Of a DNA stretch of 64,000 bases, positions 19,936-28,308 are shown in pieces. Location: positions 1-64,000 of the forward strand of contig JAPSLM010000001.1 in NCBI GenBank assembly GCA_031180825.1, given 5' to 3'. The position numbers were made by a program, and so were the translations under genes. Source of the stretch: Paenibacillus sp. Its GTDB lineage: Bacteria; Bacillota; Bacilli; Paenibacillales; NBRC-103111. The notes beneath the pieces are model-generated. The model did not search any database, had not been told where the DNA came from, and saw nothing but the letters and a program-made list of their open reading frames with translations. Each line of letters starts with the position of its first letter. The stretch's first letter is position 1.

Positions 19936-20821
19936 GGTACAAACCCATTCCCGTAGACTCGTGATGCCGCCGTCCGCGTTCGCCCGTAAAATACGGATTG
20001 AATACGCGGTTCAGATCTTCCTTGACAATTCCGATGCCTTCATCGCGAATTTCCAGGATCACCGCCGCTTCACGCTCATAAGCGCGCACGAAGACACTTT
20101 TGCCGACGCCTTCCGTATAATTGGCCGCATTGATCAGAAGCTGCCCTACCATGAACTGCAGCCAATTGGGATCGCTGTAAACCGCAAGGCTTTCATCCAA
20201 TCGGATGCTCGGCATAATTCCCTTGCGTATGAACAGCCGGCGATTCTCCGCCAAGGCCTGGTTGACGGCTTGCCGCAGCGGCGTTCGTTCGACCATAAAA
20301 TCCTGCTCGAAACGTTCAAGCCTGGACGTGTAGATGACCATCTCCAGCCCTTTTCTAAGCCGTTCCAGTTCTTCCATGATGCTGTCTGCGGCCGCGCCTT
20401 CGAGCTCCTGCGCCGTAAGCTGGATGACGGATAAAGGCGTCTTCATCTGATGCACCCAGCGGTGGATAAAGACGACATGCTGCTCCATGCCGCTGCGGTG
20501 GTGGTGAAGCTGCTCCCGGTAATACCGGTCGTAGCGGTCCAGAAGCTCGCCGACAGCTTCGGGGAGCGCCGCTTCTCCCATCGGCACGAGTCCGTCGTTT
20601 CCCCTTGCGGGCGGGTGGCTGAGCTGCCGGTACATTTCTCTGTGGCTGACATAGCGGCAGCCCAAATAGACCGCCAGCACCGAGGCGCTGAGCAGCATCC
20701 CGTAAAGCACGATCGCCAAGGGTCGCCCTTCGCCCGTAAGCCAATACAGCAAGGGCACCAGCAGCATCTGAGCAAAATAGAACAGCAGCAGCGGAACGTG
20801 CTCCTTCCAAAACAGTCTCAT
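19883..20821 (-). CDS. BceS-like sensor histidine kinase, C-terminus truncated
   Basis: A 312-residue intramembrane-sensing kinase: two N-terminal helices (about 9-30 and 35-56) with almost no external loop, phospho-acceptor His124 in HQMKTPLSVIQ, N-box LLINAANYTEG, G1 IRDEGIGIVKED and G2 STGMGLYLVREVC. After RRLGH (about 306) only six unrelated residues follow before the stop, so the last strand and helix of the ATPase domain are gone. The start overlaps the regulator stop (ATGA). The protein may have reduced activity. Related kinases signal through BceAB-type transporters. Confidence 0.8.
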   Translation of the reverse strand: MRLFWKEHVPLLLFYFAQMLLVPLLYWLTGEGRPLAIVLYGMLLSASVLAVYLGCRYVSHREMYRQLSHPPARGNDGLVPMGEAALPEAVGELLDRYDRYYREQLHHHRSGMEQHVVFIHRWVHQMKTPLSVIQLTAQELEGAAADSIMEELERLRKGLEMVIYTSRLERFEQDFMVERTPLRQAVNQALAENRRLFIRKGIMPSIRLDESLAVYSDPNWLQFMVGQLLINAANYTEGVGKSVFVRAYEREAAVILEIRDEGIGIVKEDLNRVFNPYFTGERGRRHHESTGMGLYLVREVCRRLGHQAERSG

Positions 20822-21525
20822 CCCGCGCCTCCAATCGCGGAGCCCAGACGGTATCCCGCCCCTCTGACCGTTTCCACCGCTTGATCAACGCCCAGCTCCT
20901 TCAGCTTTTTACGCACCCGCGTGATGTAGACGTTCAACGTATTGTCATCGATAAAATGGTGCTCCTCCCACATCAGATCGAGCAGCCGGTCCCTGCTGAC
21001 GACGCGTCCCGCTTTGTTCATGAGCGCTTCCAGCAAAACCGCTTCTTTCTGCGTCAGCTCGGCTGCGGCCTCTCCGCGCATTACGACGAATCGCTCCGGG
21101 TACAACACGAGCCCTTCTGCCTCGATCTTCCTTTCCCCTTGACCCGCGGAATAAGAACCGTAAGCTCTTCTTAAATGGCTGCGGATTTTGGCCATCACTA
21201 CTTCATAATGAAAGGGCTTCGTAATATAGTCGTCCGCCCCGTTGTCCAGCGCCATGACCTGATCCATTTGGCTTTCCCGGGCGGAGATGAACAGAATAGG
21301 GCAGAGCGAGTGCGCGCGAATAAGCCGGCACCAATAGTAGCCGTCATATTTGGGAAGGTTGACATCGAGCAGCACCAGATGGGCGCCGGATGAGCGGAAG
21401 CTTGCCAGAACGTCGTCGAAGTTGTCGGTTTCTTTGGCTTCAAAGCCGTATTTGGTGATATGCGAACGGAGCATCCCGGACAGCTTGGCGTCATCTTCGA
21501 CAATTAAGATCGTGTACGTATTCAT
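20818..21525 (-). CDS. BceR-like response regulator (OmpR family)
   Basis: A 235-residue regulator: receiver domain 1-120 with the phospho-Asp in LVLLDVNLPKYDGYY and the conserved Lys in DDYITKPFHYE. A winged-helix output domain follows, containing RDRLLDLMWEE and ending TVRGAGYRLG. The start at 21525 follows GAGG and opens with MNTYTILIVEDD; an upstream frame reaching 21756 adds 77 non-conserved residues. It is the first gene of the minus-strand operon with the kinase, exporter and BceAB-like transporter, which it presumably activates on envelope stress. It is divergent from an ECF sigma gene. Confidence 0.9.
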   Translation of the reverse strand: MNTYTILIVEDDAKLSGMLRSHITKYGFEAKETDNFDDVLASFRSSGAHLVLLDVNLPKYDGYYWCRLIRAHSLCPILFISARESQMDQVMALDNGADDYITKPFHYEVVMAKIRSHLRRAYGSYSAGQGERKIEAEGLVLYPERFVVMRGEAAAELTQKEAVLLEALMNKAGRVVSRDRLLDLMWEEHHFIDDNTLNVYITRVRKKLKELGVDQAVETVRGAGYRLGSAIGGAG

Positions 21526-21645
21526 CGCCTCTTTTTTCGTTCCTTTTTCTCCATAAATTGGGTAAGACCAACCTATCATGTCCCACGGGGACAAGTCAAC
21601 GAACAACCTAAAACACAGGGCGCAAAAAAAAAATTTCCCTCCCTC

Positions 21646-21691
21646 AAAAGCCAAATGCGTCTGCCGATGGTCTAATAGTATGAGAAGGCAA
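21646..21691 (+). promoter_or_regulatory. Candidate autoregulated ECF promoter, copy 1
   Basis: An A/T tract (AAATTTC, 21631-21637) is followed by AGCCAAATGC (21649-21658) and, 11 bases on, GTCTAATA (21670-21677). TATGAGAAGGCAA comes next. The same elements with the same spacing stand before the second ECF sigma gene at 28249-28291. GTCTAA resembles the -10 of ECF promoters. The -35 assignment is tentative. Confidence 0.55.
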
Positions 21692-21709
21692 GGAGCCGGG
21701 GGTGACTGC

Positions 21710-22246
21710 ATGGATATAGAAAAGCTGGTCAAGAAGGCGCAAAAGGGCAGCGACAAGGCGTATTTGCAATTGTTCCAGCACTTCGAAGAGACGATTTACC
21801 GGACGGCGTACGTTCACGTCGGCAATAAGGAGGACGCGCTGGACGTTGTGCAAGAAACCGCCTATCTTTCTTTCAAATCGATTCAAAGCTTGAGAGAGCC
21901 GCAATATTTTAAAACCTGGCTGATCAAAATTGCGATAAATTGTTCCATGAACGTGCTGCGGCAGCGGAACAAGATCATTCCGTTCGAAACGGAGGATGCG
22001 GAGCAATTTAGCGGGGCTCGGGACGATGGCAGCGACGAGGAGATTGCCCTTTCGGTGACGCTGAACGATTTGATCGAGAAGCTCGATACGAACGAAAAAA
22101 GCGTCATTATGCTGAAATATTACCAGGATTATACGATTCAATCGATTGCCGAGCTGCTGAATCTGCCGCTGGGCTCGACCAAGACGATCCTGTACCGAGG
22201 CTTGAACAAGCTCCGGCAACGTTTAACGAGAGGTGAGATTTCATGA
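21710..22246 (+). CDS. ECF-type RNA polymerase sigma factor
   Basis: A 178-residue sigma-70-family ECF factor: region 2 at about 10-85 (EDALDVVQETAYLSFKSI, then FKTWLIKIAINCSMNVLRQ) and region 4 at about 120-175 (SVIMLKYYQDYTIQSIAELL, then GSTKTILYRGLNKLRQRL). The start at 21710 follows GGGGGTG; the longer frame from 21578 is rejected. Its stop overlaps the start of the anti-sigma gene by four bases, the usual arrangement for a partner pair. It probably transcribes its own promoter. Confidence 0.9.
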   Translation: MDIEKLVKKAQKGSDKAYLQLFQHFEETIYRTAYVHVGNKEDALDVVQETAYLSFKSIQSLREPQYFKTWLIKIAINCSMNVLRQRNKIIPFETEDAEQFSGARDDGSDEEIALSVTLNDLIEKLDTNEKSVIMLKYYQDYTIQSIAELLNLPLGSTKTILYRGLNKLRQRLTRGEIS

Positions 22247-24639
22247 GCAACAAAGTGACCGAAGAAATCGAATCCATCGAAATTCCGCGGGAGCTGCGCG
22301 AGCGGAGCAGGCTGGGGATCGAGCAGGCCCGGCGGGAGCTTGGAGGTCGCACTTGGCGAAGCAAGCTGGCCAAGACGGCGGCCATCGCTGCGGCAAGCGC
22401 CGGTTTGATCGTCGCTCTGGGGGCGGCCACGTCTCCGACCTTCGCCTCATATGTCAAATCGTTATTTACTTTCTACAACGTGGACGAAGGCTTGAAGAAA
22501 GCGGCGGACGAAGGCTTCGCCGAGCAGGTAAACCGCGAGGTGACGGATCAGGGCATTACGCTCAAGGTCAAGGAAGTGGTGAACGACGTCTTCCGCCTGT
22601 CGATTGTGTACGGACTGGAAAAGGACGGGCAGCCGCTGGATGCAGACCTGTTGTTCGAAAACTTTACGCCGACCGATCCCGGGCAAGACCCGCACGTGAA
22701 CGAATATACGTTTGCGGATGAGAACGGGAAAGAGTTAAATCTTAGCCGGCACTGGAAAAAAGTCGGGAACGACCTGATGCTTTACATTTCGCTTGATGAA
22801 GTCGGGCCCGGGAAAGAAGTGAAGTCCCTGGCCGATATTCCGAACAAGCTCTTCGTCGATTTAAATGTAACGCTAATCGGAAAGACGTCGGGGAAGTGGC
22901 ATCTGAACGTGCCGGTCGATCTGGCCAAGGCGAAGGCGGCGTCCGCGATCATCCCGCTGAACAAACGATATGAGTCGCCGTTCGGATTCAGCCTCGACTT
23001 CCTTCAGCTCCGTCACGGACCGAGCAAGTCGGAGATGCTTATTCAGGTCAATGAATTGCAGGAGTGGAAACGATCGTATAAAGCCGATCCTGCCTTCCGC
23101 TACCAGATTAAGGACGGGCAAGGACGAGTGATTGCAGCGGAGGATTTTTTACCGTTGTATGACCTGGCCATCGAAAGCAAAAACGCCCTTCGTCAATTTG
23201 CAAACGGGCAGGGCAGCGGTGGGAAAATGCGCTTTTGGCATCCTTTCTTGCCTTTCAGCGATGCCAAAGACTTGAAGCTTGAATTAACGACGGTGTACAC
23301 GGAGGAGCGGACGGCTAAGGATTTCTCCGTCTTGTTGGACCCGAAAGAAGTCATGAAGCAGCCGCTGACGAAGGAGACCGAGGGCAAAAAGCTGGTCTTT
23401 ACGGCGCATATGAAAACAGAGGAGGCCAAGGAGCGCTTGTCCGACGGCCGCGAAGTGTTCCAGGGGAAAGGGTGGGTCATTGAAGCCGACCAGCAGCTTG
23501 GCGCGGATACGCTTGATTTGAAGTGGGCGTTGAAAGACGGCCAAGGCCGGGAAATGACTCCCGGGCAACAGGTGGCTCTGCTATCGCAGGACGAGAAGGG
23601 CAATTACCGCAACCGAACGCTGTTTTTCTTCCAGGACGACGCTGCCGTTCCCGATCGTGTGACGATGACCTACAACCGGTATACGAAGGCCAATCCGGTA
23701 AGCTGGAGCATTCCTCTCGAACCGTCGTCCGATCCGGCGCTGCAGGAAGTCCCCGCGGCATTCGATATGACCGTAGAGGACTTGAACAAGCCCGAGATCG
23801 TAGCCAAGGCAGAGAAAGCCATGCGCGAGCTGGTTCCCGGCGAGCTTATCGAAATGTACGGGGTGACCGAGCTGAGCGACCGGTGGTTCCTCCATTTGAA
23901 GGGGGAGGATGCCGGCATGGTCATCGTAGATAAAGCAACAGGCGAGCCGTTTCTTCTTCGCCGCAATTATGCGTACGACAAGCTGAATGATGCGCTGCGG
24001 CATAAGGCGGAGCAGGCGATGCGGGAGCTGGACCCTGGACAGAACGAGTGGTTCGAGCAAGGGCAACGGCTCAAGACGAAGGAGCAGAACGAATGGATCA
24101 TTCGCGGCGAGCGTGCGCAAGTGGTTATCGATGCAGTCACGGGAGCCGTGACGAAAGCTTTCTTAACAAATTCCCCCAAGGAGGTGAACGCGCAAATTAA
24201 AGCTGCCGCCGAGCAAGCGTATGCAGCGCTATCGAACGGCAAGGGACTGCGTGTAGCAAGTGCGGTGCGGGTGAAGACGCCGCTCAAAGACGTATGGGAG
24301 CTCGCTGGTCCGGGAAGACGTTTCATTGCGGATATCGGAGCGGTTACCCATCAAGTGACGTCGGCCAGCCTAACCTATAAGGACGATGTATACGGCAACG
24401 AGGCGAAAGCCCGGACGCTCTTCGCAACCCCGTATTATACGGCGGAGAAGGCTCTGGAAGCTGTTGGTCCGGAGGTGAAGAAGCTGTTCGGAATCGATCT
24501 GAAGGGCTATCGGGCGAAAGTTCAATGGAACGAGTACACGTTTACGAAGCAAGGGGCGGCGACCGTCAAAGCGAAGGTCAATGCCAAAGGCGAGTTTTGG
24601 GAATACCGAATGGAATCCGAGCAAGGCAAGAGCGAATAA
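22243..24639 (+). CDS. DUF4179-type membrane anti-sigma factor with long ectodomain
   Basis: A 798-residue protein that is much longer than usual anti-sigma factors. About 40 cytoplasmic residues come first, then one membrane helix (AAIAAASAGLIVALGAA, about 47-63) and a DUF4179-like region (YNVDEGLKKAADEGFAEQVN). Several further beta-rich domains extend outside the cell. The last 120 residues resemble the C-terminus of the next protein (LFGIDLKGYRAKVQWNEYTF against IYGTDLTGYTLTVDNDWGDY). It overlaps the sigma gene and probably holds that factor at the membrane until an external signal is sensed. The ligand is unknown. Confidence 0.82.
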   Translation: MSNKVTEEIESIEIPRELRERSRLGIEQARRELGGRTWRSKLAKTAAIAAASAGLIVALGAATSPTFASYVKSLFTFYNVDEGLKKAADEGFAEQVNREVTDQGITLKVKEVVNDVFRLSIVYGLEKDGQPLDADLLFENFTPTDPGQDPHVNEYTFADENGKELNLSRHWKKVGNDLMLYISLDEVGPGKEVKSLADIPNKLFVDLNVTLIGKTSGKWHLNVPVDLAKAKAASAIIPLNKRYESPFGFSLDFLQLRHGPSKSEMLIQVNELQEWKRSYKADPAFRYQIKDGQGRVIAAEDFLPLYDLAIESKNALRQFANGQGSGGKMRFWHPFLPFSDAKDLKLELTTVYTEERTAKDFSVLLDPKEVMKQPLTKETEGKKLVFTAHMKTEEAKERLSDGREVFQGKGWVIEADQQLGADTLDLKWALKDGQGREMTPGQQVALLSQDEKGNYRNRTLFFFQDDAAVPDRVTMTYNRYTKANPVSWSIPLEPSSDPALQEVPAAFDMTVEDLNKPEIVAKAEKAMRELVPGELIEMYGVTELSDRWFLHLKGEDAGMVIVDKATGEPFLLRRNYAYDKLNDALRHKAEQAMRELDPGQNEWFEQGQRLKTKEQNEWIIRGERAQVVIDAVTGAVTKAFLTNSPKEVNAQIKAAAEQAYAALSNGKGLRVASAVRVKTPLKDVWELAGPGRRFIADIGAVTHQVTSASLTYKDDVYGNEAKARTLFATPYYTAEKALEAVGPEVKKLFGIDLKGYRAKVQWNEYTFTKQGAATVKAKVNAKGEFWEYRMESEQGKSE

Positions 24640-24655
24640 AGAGGAGGATTTTTCT

Positions 24656-25696
24656 ATGAAAACGACAAAAAAATTACTCGCACCGATGCTTGCTTTAAGC
24701 ATCCTTTCCGCCACACCGGCAATCGCCGCAAATGTGGAGAAATCTTTCCGCGACCCCAGACTTATCCAGATCGCAAAAGTGGACCAGCGCTATGTGACGA
24801 CAGCCCAAAAAGCCGTCGAGCAATACGGGAACGGCAAATCGTTCCAACTGGAAGAGGCGTTAAAGGACGAATATTTTGCAGATGATACGACGAAAAGAGT
24901 ACGCTGGATCATTCAGTCGAAAACCCGCGATGCGATTGTCACGGTCGACGCCGACTCGAACAAAGTACTGACAGTCAGCTTGAAATTCGAGCTTGCCGAA
25001 ATGACGGGGGAATACGCCAAATATTTGCCGACAGCGGAAACGGCCGTTCGGCAATTGTACGGGAACGCGGATGTGAACTTCGAGAAGGCTTCCTTTTTGA
25101 GGGATGAGACGCTGGGTACGAGCGACTTCCATTTTTCCACGAACGACCGCCAATTTGTAAGGGTAGATGCCGGGAAGAATGAAGCGACAGCCGTCTTCCT
25201 CCAATATAAGCTGGCGGATGTCGATCCGCAGGCCGTTTCGATGGCCGAGCAGGCGCTGCGGCTGTTGTCGAAGGGGGAGGATCAGCCTTTCACCGATGCC
25301 GAGTTCCAGCGTTACGATGAAAGAGAAGTGTGGGAATTGAAGCGGCTTGTAACCGGAAATGACAAAGCGTTAGGCATTGATGAAAGCGGCAAGCAGCTGG
25401 TAGCGTCGGCAACGATCGGCGCCAAGACGGGAAAAGTGTACCGGGTGGAATTTAGGAAGGCACTGGGCGACAAAACGAAACATTCCTTGACCAAGGAACA
25501 AGCTGCGGCTATCGTACAGGGCGCCGTACAACAAATTTACGGAACCGATCTGACAGGCTACACGCTAACCGTAGATAACGATTGGGGAGACTATAAGTTC
25601 AGCAGCGAGGGCAAGGATACCATCGTAGCCAACTTTACGAGTGGCGGCCAGTTGTACCGATTGTCCTTGAATACGGAGTTTGGAAAGCAGAATTAG
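24656..25696 (+). CDS. Secreted protein sharing the anti-sigma ectodomain
   Basis: A 346-residue exported protein with a signal peptide (MKTTKKLLAPMLALSILSAT, cleavage near PAIAA-N). Alternating alpha/beta repeats follow (TAQKAVEQYG, TAETAVRQLYG, MAEQALRLLSKG), resembling the PepSY/YcdB-like repeats in the preceding anti-sigma factor. The C-terminal segment is clearly related to that protein's end. It starts 16 bases after the anti-sigma stop behind GAGGAGG, so all three genes form one operon. It may compete for, or present, the ligand sensed by the anti-sigma factor; this is inference. Confidence 0.75.
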   Translation: MKTTKKLLAPMLALSILSATPAIAANVEKSFRDPRLIQIAKVDQRYVTTAQKAVEQYGNGKSFQLEEALKDEYFADDTTKRVRWIIQSKTRDAIVTVDADSNKVLTVSLKFELAEMTGEYAKYLPTAETAVRQLYGNADVNFEKASFLRDETLGTSDFHFSTNDRQFVRVDAGKNEATAVFLQYKLADVDPQAVSMAEQALRLLSKGEDQPFTDAEFQRYDEREVWELKRLVTGNDKALGIDESGKQLVASATIGAKTGKVYRVEFRKALGDKTKHSLTKEQAAAIVQGAVQQIYGTDLTGYTLTVDNDWGDYKFSSEGKDTIVANFTSGGQLYRLSLNTEFGKQN

Positions 25697-25727
25697 GCTT
25701 GTTGAATGGTATAAAAGGAAAGGCTCC

Positions 25728-25765
25728 GGTCCCGGGCAATCATGGCTTGGGACGGGCCTTTTTGA
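25728..25765. terminator. Hairpin terminator between convergent genes
   Basis: An imperfect hairpin (GGCTCCGGTCCCGGGC, loop AATCAT, GGCTTGGGACGGGCC) is followed by TTTTT on the plus strand. It lies between the sigma operon and the convergent Lrp-type gene. Confidence 0.65.
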
Positions 25766-25769
25766 TTTA

Positions 25770-26249
25770 TTAGTTTTCCCATATAGGCAAAACGGTCGAA
25801 TATTTAATTTCCCTTAACGCCAGGCTCGTTTGAATTCGCGCGATGCCGAGCTTATTCAGCTTTCGGATAAAGCTTTCCAATTCCTTGCGGTCCTTGTGCG
25901 TTACCTTTAAAAGATAGTCATACTCTCCCGTTAAACAATGACACTCCAATACTTCAGGCATGGAGCTTAATGCCTCCTCCAGAACTTCCAGCTGTTCGGC
26001 TTGATGGATATTCGTGCTCATAAAAATAAAGCATAATAAATCAAAGCCGAGCTTCTCCTGATTTAAGATTGCGACCTGACGCTTGATAAACCCTTCGCTT
26101 TCCAGCCGTTTTACCCTTGCATGCGTAGCCGGGGGAGACAAGTTCACCCGCCTTGCCAGCTCGGCATTGCTTAGCTGCGCTTCTTTTTGCATCATATCCA
26201 AAATTTGAAGATCTACATCATCCAAGCTTTTGCTTGCGAAATAATCCAT
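25770..26249 (-). CDS. Lrp/AsnC-family transcriptional regulator
   Basis: A 159-residue Lrp/AsnC regulator: an N-terminal helix-turn-helix (DLQILDMMQKEAQLSNAELA, then VNLSPPATHARVKRLESEGF) and a C-terminal RAM ligand domain (VLECHCLTGEYDYLLKV). Family members sense amino acids and often control adjacent amino-acid transporters. It is divergent from an EamA exporter and an Asp/Glu racemase-family gene, which fits that pattern. The start at 26249 has GGGGGAGAAGAAGG upstream; an upstream ATG at 26327 is not supported. Confidence 0.88.
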   Translation of the reverse strand: MDYFASKSLDDVDLQILDMMQKEAQLSNAELARRVNLSPPATHARVKRLESEGFIKRQVAILNQEKLGFDLLCFIFMSTNIHQAEQLEVLEEALSSMPEVLECHCLTGEYDYLLKVTHKDRKELESFIRKLNKLGIARIQTSLALREIKYSTVLPIWEN

Positions 26250-26295
26250 GCCTTCTTCTCCCCCTTTACAATATTCGGAAAACAGGGCGAATTTC

Positions 26296-26310
26296 ATTCG
26301 AAAAACGAAT
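26296..26310. promoter_or_regulatory. Candidate operator upstream of the Lrp-type gene
   Basis: A perfect palindrome ATTCG-AAAAA-CGAAT, followed by a further ATTCG at 26313-26317, lies 47 bases upstream of the Lrp-type start in an AT-rich region. Lrp proteins often bind such 15-bp sites, but no consensus is proven here. Confidence 0.35.
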
Positions 26311-26492
26311 ATAATTCGATAAAACATCCCATTTGATTTATAATATTTTGAATTATCTATATCTTACAAAATGATGTGCAGTTCAATCAATAAAAATGGT
26401 ATGATCGTTAATGAATTCGATGTAAATGTCATTGTGCACAATGGCTTCTATTTTTTCGCTGTCACGGTGAAAAATTTAAAGGAGCTAATGAC

Positions 26493-27419
26493 ATGCCGAA
26501 TAGGTACGTTTTGCTGCTGCTTGTAACAAGCTTGCTGTGGGGAGGGAATTTTGTCGTCGGAAAATCGCTTGTGGGCCATGCGTCTCCGATGACTTTAACG
26601 AGCATCCGATGGATGATTGCCGTGTTGTGTCTGTTCCCCATCGTTTGCTGGAACGAAAAAACGATATTCCCCTCGCGGGCTGCCCTTCTTCCGTTGTTTT
26701 TTATGGGTGTTACGGGAGTCGTGCTGTTTAATCTTTTTCAATTTATGGCGTTGGAACGGACAACCGCGACGAATGCCGGATTAATTTCCGCATTAAATAC
26801 GATTTCGATTTCCGTTTTTTCCTTTTTATTTCTAAAAGAAAGAATCAATAGGCTGCAAATATTTTCCATGACATTATCGCTTGTTGGCGTGATTCTCGTT
26901 CTTTCCAAAGGAAATGCCGATCTGCTGCTGTCGTTTCATTTGAATACGGGCGATTTATGGATGATGGGTTCCGTAGGCGTGTGGGGAATCTATTCCGTTT
27001 GCAGCAGATGGGCCATGACGAAGACATCGCCCATGAAGTCTACGTTGTACTCCGGGATATTTGGGCTTATCGTTCTTCTTCCGTTTAACTTCTCCGACTT
27101 CACCGTATCCGACATAACCCTTTCGTTTATTCAATCGATTTTATATACGGGCGTCATCTCTACCGTAGTCTGTATCGTGTTATGGAATATCGGAGTCCAA
27201 AAACTAGGCACGACGACAGCGGGAATGTTTTTGAATTTTAATCCGGTGTTCACGACGATTTTAGCGTTCTTATTTTTGGGTGAACAACTGACGTGGGTTC
27301 AAGGGATCGGAGGCTGCATGGTAATTCTGGGATGTTATTTATTTTCAATCTTCAAAGGTAAAACGGTCCCGGAACGCCATCAGCGGCACGGTCTTGCTCA
27401 ATGGCGAAGTAAGATTTAA
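26493..27419 (+). CDS. EamA/DMT-family transporter
   Basis: A 308-residue drug/metabolite transporter-superfamily protein with ten predicted membrane helices in two EamA halves. The first half opens LLVTSLLWGGNFVVGKSL; the second includes GVISTVVCIVLWNIGVQKLG and ends FNPVFTTILAFLFLGEQLTW. It starts behind AAGGAG, 243 bases from the divergent Lrp-type regulator. Such proteins commonly export amino acids or metabolites. The nearby Lrp-type and racemase genes suggest an amino-acid-related substrate, but the sequence does not prove it. Confidence 0.85.
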   Translation: MPNRYVLLLLVTSLLWGGNFVVGKSLVGHASPMTLTSIRWMIAVLCLFPIVCWNEKTIFPSRAALLPLFFMGVTGVVLFNLFQFMALERTTATNAGLISALNTISISVFSFLFLKERINRLQIFSMTLSLVGVILVLSKGNADLLLSFHLNTGDLWMMGSVGVWGIYSVCSRWAMTKTSPMKSTLYSGIFGLIVLLPFNFSDFTVSDITLSFIQSILYTGVISTVVCIVLWNIGVQKLGTTTAGMFLNFNPVFTTILAFLFLGEQLTWVQGIGGCMVILGCYLFSIFKGKTVPERHQRHGLAQWRSKI

Positions 27420-27462
27420 GATGTTGAGGAGCTGTGCAAACTATATATAGAGGTGCTTACCT

Positions 27463-28176
27463 ATGAAAACCATCGGTCTTATTGGAGGCATGAGCTGGGA
27501 GTCGTCCTTGCTCTATTACCAAATCATCAATCAGCGCGTGAAAGAAAAGCTGGGCGGGCATCATTCCGCCAAGAGTCTCATGTACTCGGTAAATTTCCAA
27601 GAAATTAAGACGCTTCAGTATCAAGGGAAATGGGATGAAGCTACCGGCATCATGATCGATTCGGCGCGCAAACTGGAAGCTGCCGGTGCGGACGTCATCG
27701 TCATTTGCACGAATACGATGCACAAGATGGCCCAAGAAGTGGCGGAATCGGTTACGATCCCACTGCTTCATATCGCGGATGCAACGGCACAGGAAATCGT
27801 TAAGGATGGCATGAAGAAAGTTGCTTTGCTGGGGACTTCGTTTACGATGGAACAAGATTTTTACAAAGGCAGGCTCATGGAAAAGTTCGGGCTTGAAGTT
27901 ATCGTGCCCGATGAAACGGATAGGAAGACTGTACATGACATCATCTATCAAGAGCTTTGTCTTGGAATCGTGAACGAAGCATCCAAGAAATCTTATTTAA
28001 GGATCATCGATAGTCTCAGCCAACAAGGAGCGGAAGCCATCATTCTGGGATGTACGGAAATCTCGCTGCTTATATCGCAGGAGGATTGCCGTATTCCACT
28101 GTACGATACGACCCGAATCCATGCGGAAGGTGCGGTCGACTTTGCTTTAAGCGAGGACTTAGCCGTAACGCCGTAA
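27463..28176 (+). CDS. Aspartate/glutamate racemase-family protein
   Basis: A 237-residue member of the PLP-independent racemase family: N-terminal IGLIGGMSWESSLLYYQI, first catalytic Cys82 in VIVICTNTMHK and second Cys197 in IILGCTEISLL. Both halves of the two-cysteine active site are therefore present. The substrate (aspartate, glutamate, hydantoin or other) cannot be told by eye. It lies 43 bases after the EamA gene and is probably co-transcribed, under the divergent Lrp-type regulator. Confidence 0.88.
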   Translation: MKTIGLIGGMSWESSLLYYQIINQRVKEKLGGHHSAKSLMYSVNFQEIKTLQYQGKWDEATGIMIDSARKLEAAGADVIVICTNTMHKMAQEVAESVTIPLLHIADATAQEIVKDGMKKVALLGTSFTMEQDFYKGRLMEKFGLEVIVPDETDRKTVHDIIYQELCLGIVNEASKKSYLRIIDSLSQQGAEAIILGCTEISLLISQEDCRIPLYDTTRIHAEGAVDFALSEDLAVTP

Positions 28177-28248
28177 CCAATCGGTCCGGTTCCCTCATCG
28201 GGGATCCGGATCGATTTTTTTAACTCCAAAAAAATTTCGCCGTTTGGA

Positions 28249-28291
28249 AGCCAAATGCATCCTTTGATTGTCTAATATTATGAGAAGGCAA
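28249..28291 (+). promoter_or_regulatory. Candidate ECF promoter, copy 2
   Basis: AGCCAAATGC (28249-28258), an 11-base gap and GTCTAATA (28270-28277) are followed by TTATGAGAAGGCAA. An AAATTTC tract lies upstream at 28232-28238. Order and spacing match copy 1 at 21646-21691. Confidence 0.55.
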
Positions 28292-28308
28292 TGAAGAGGA
28301 GGCACATC

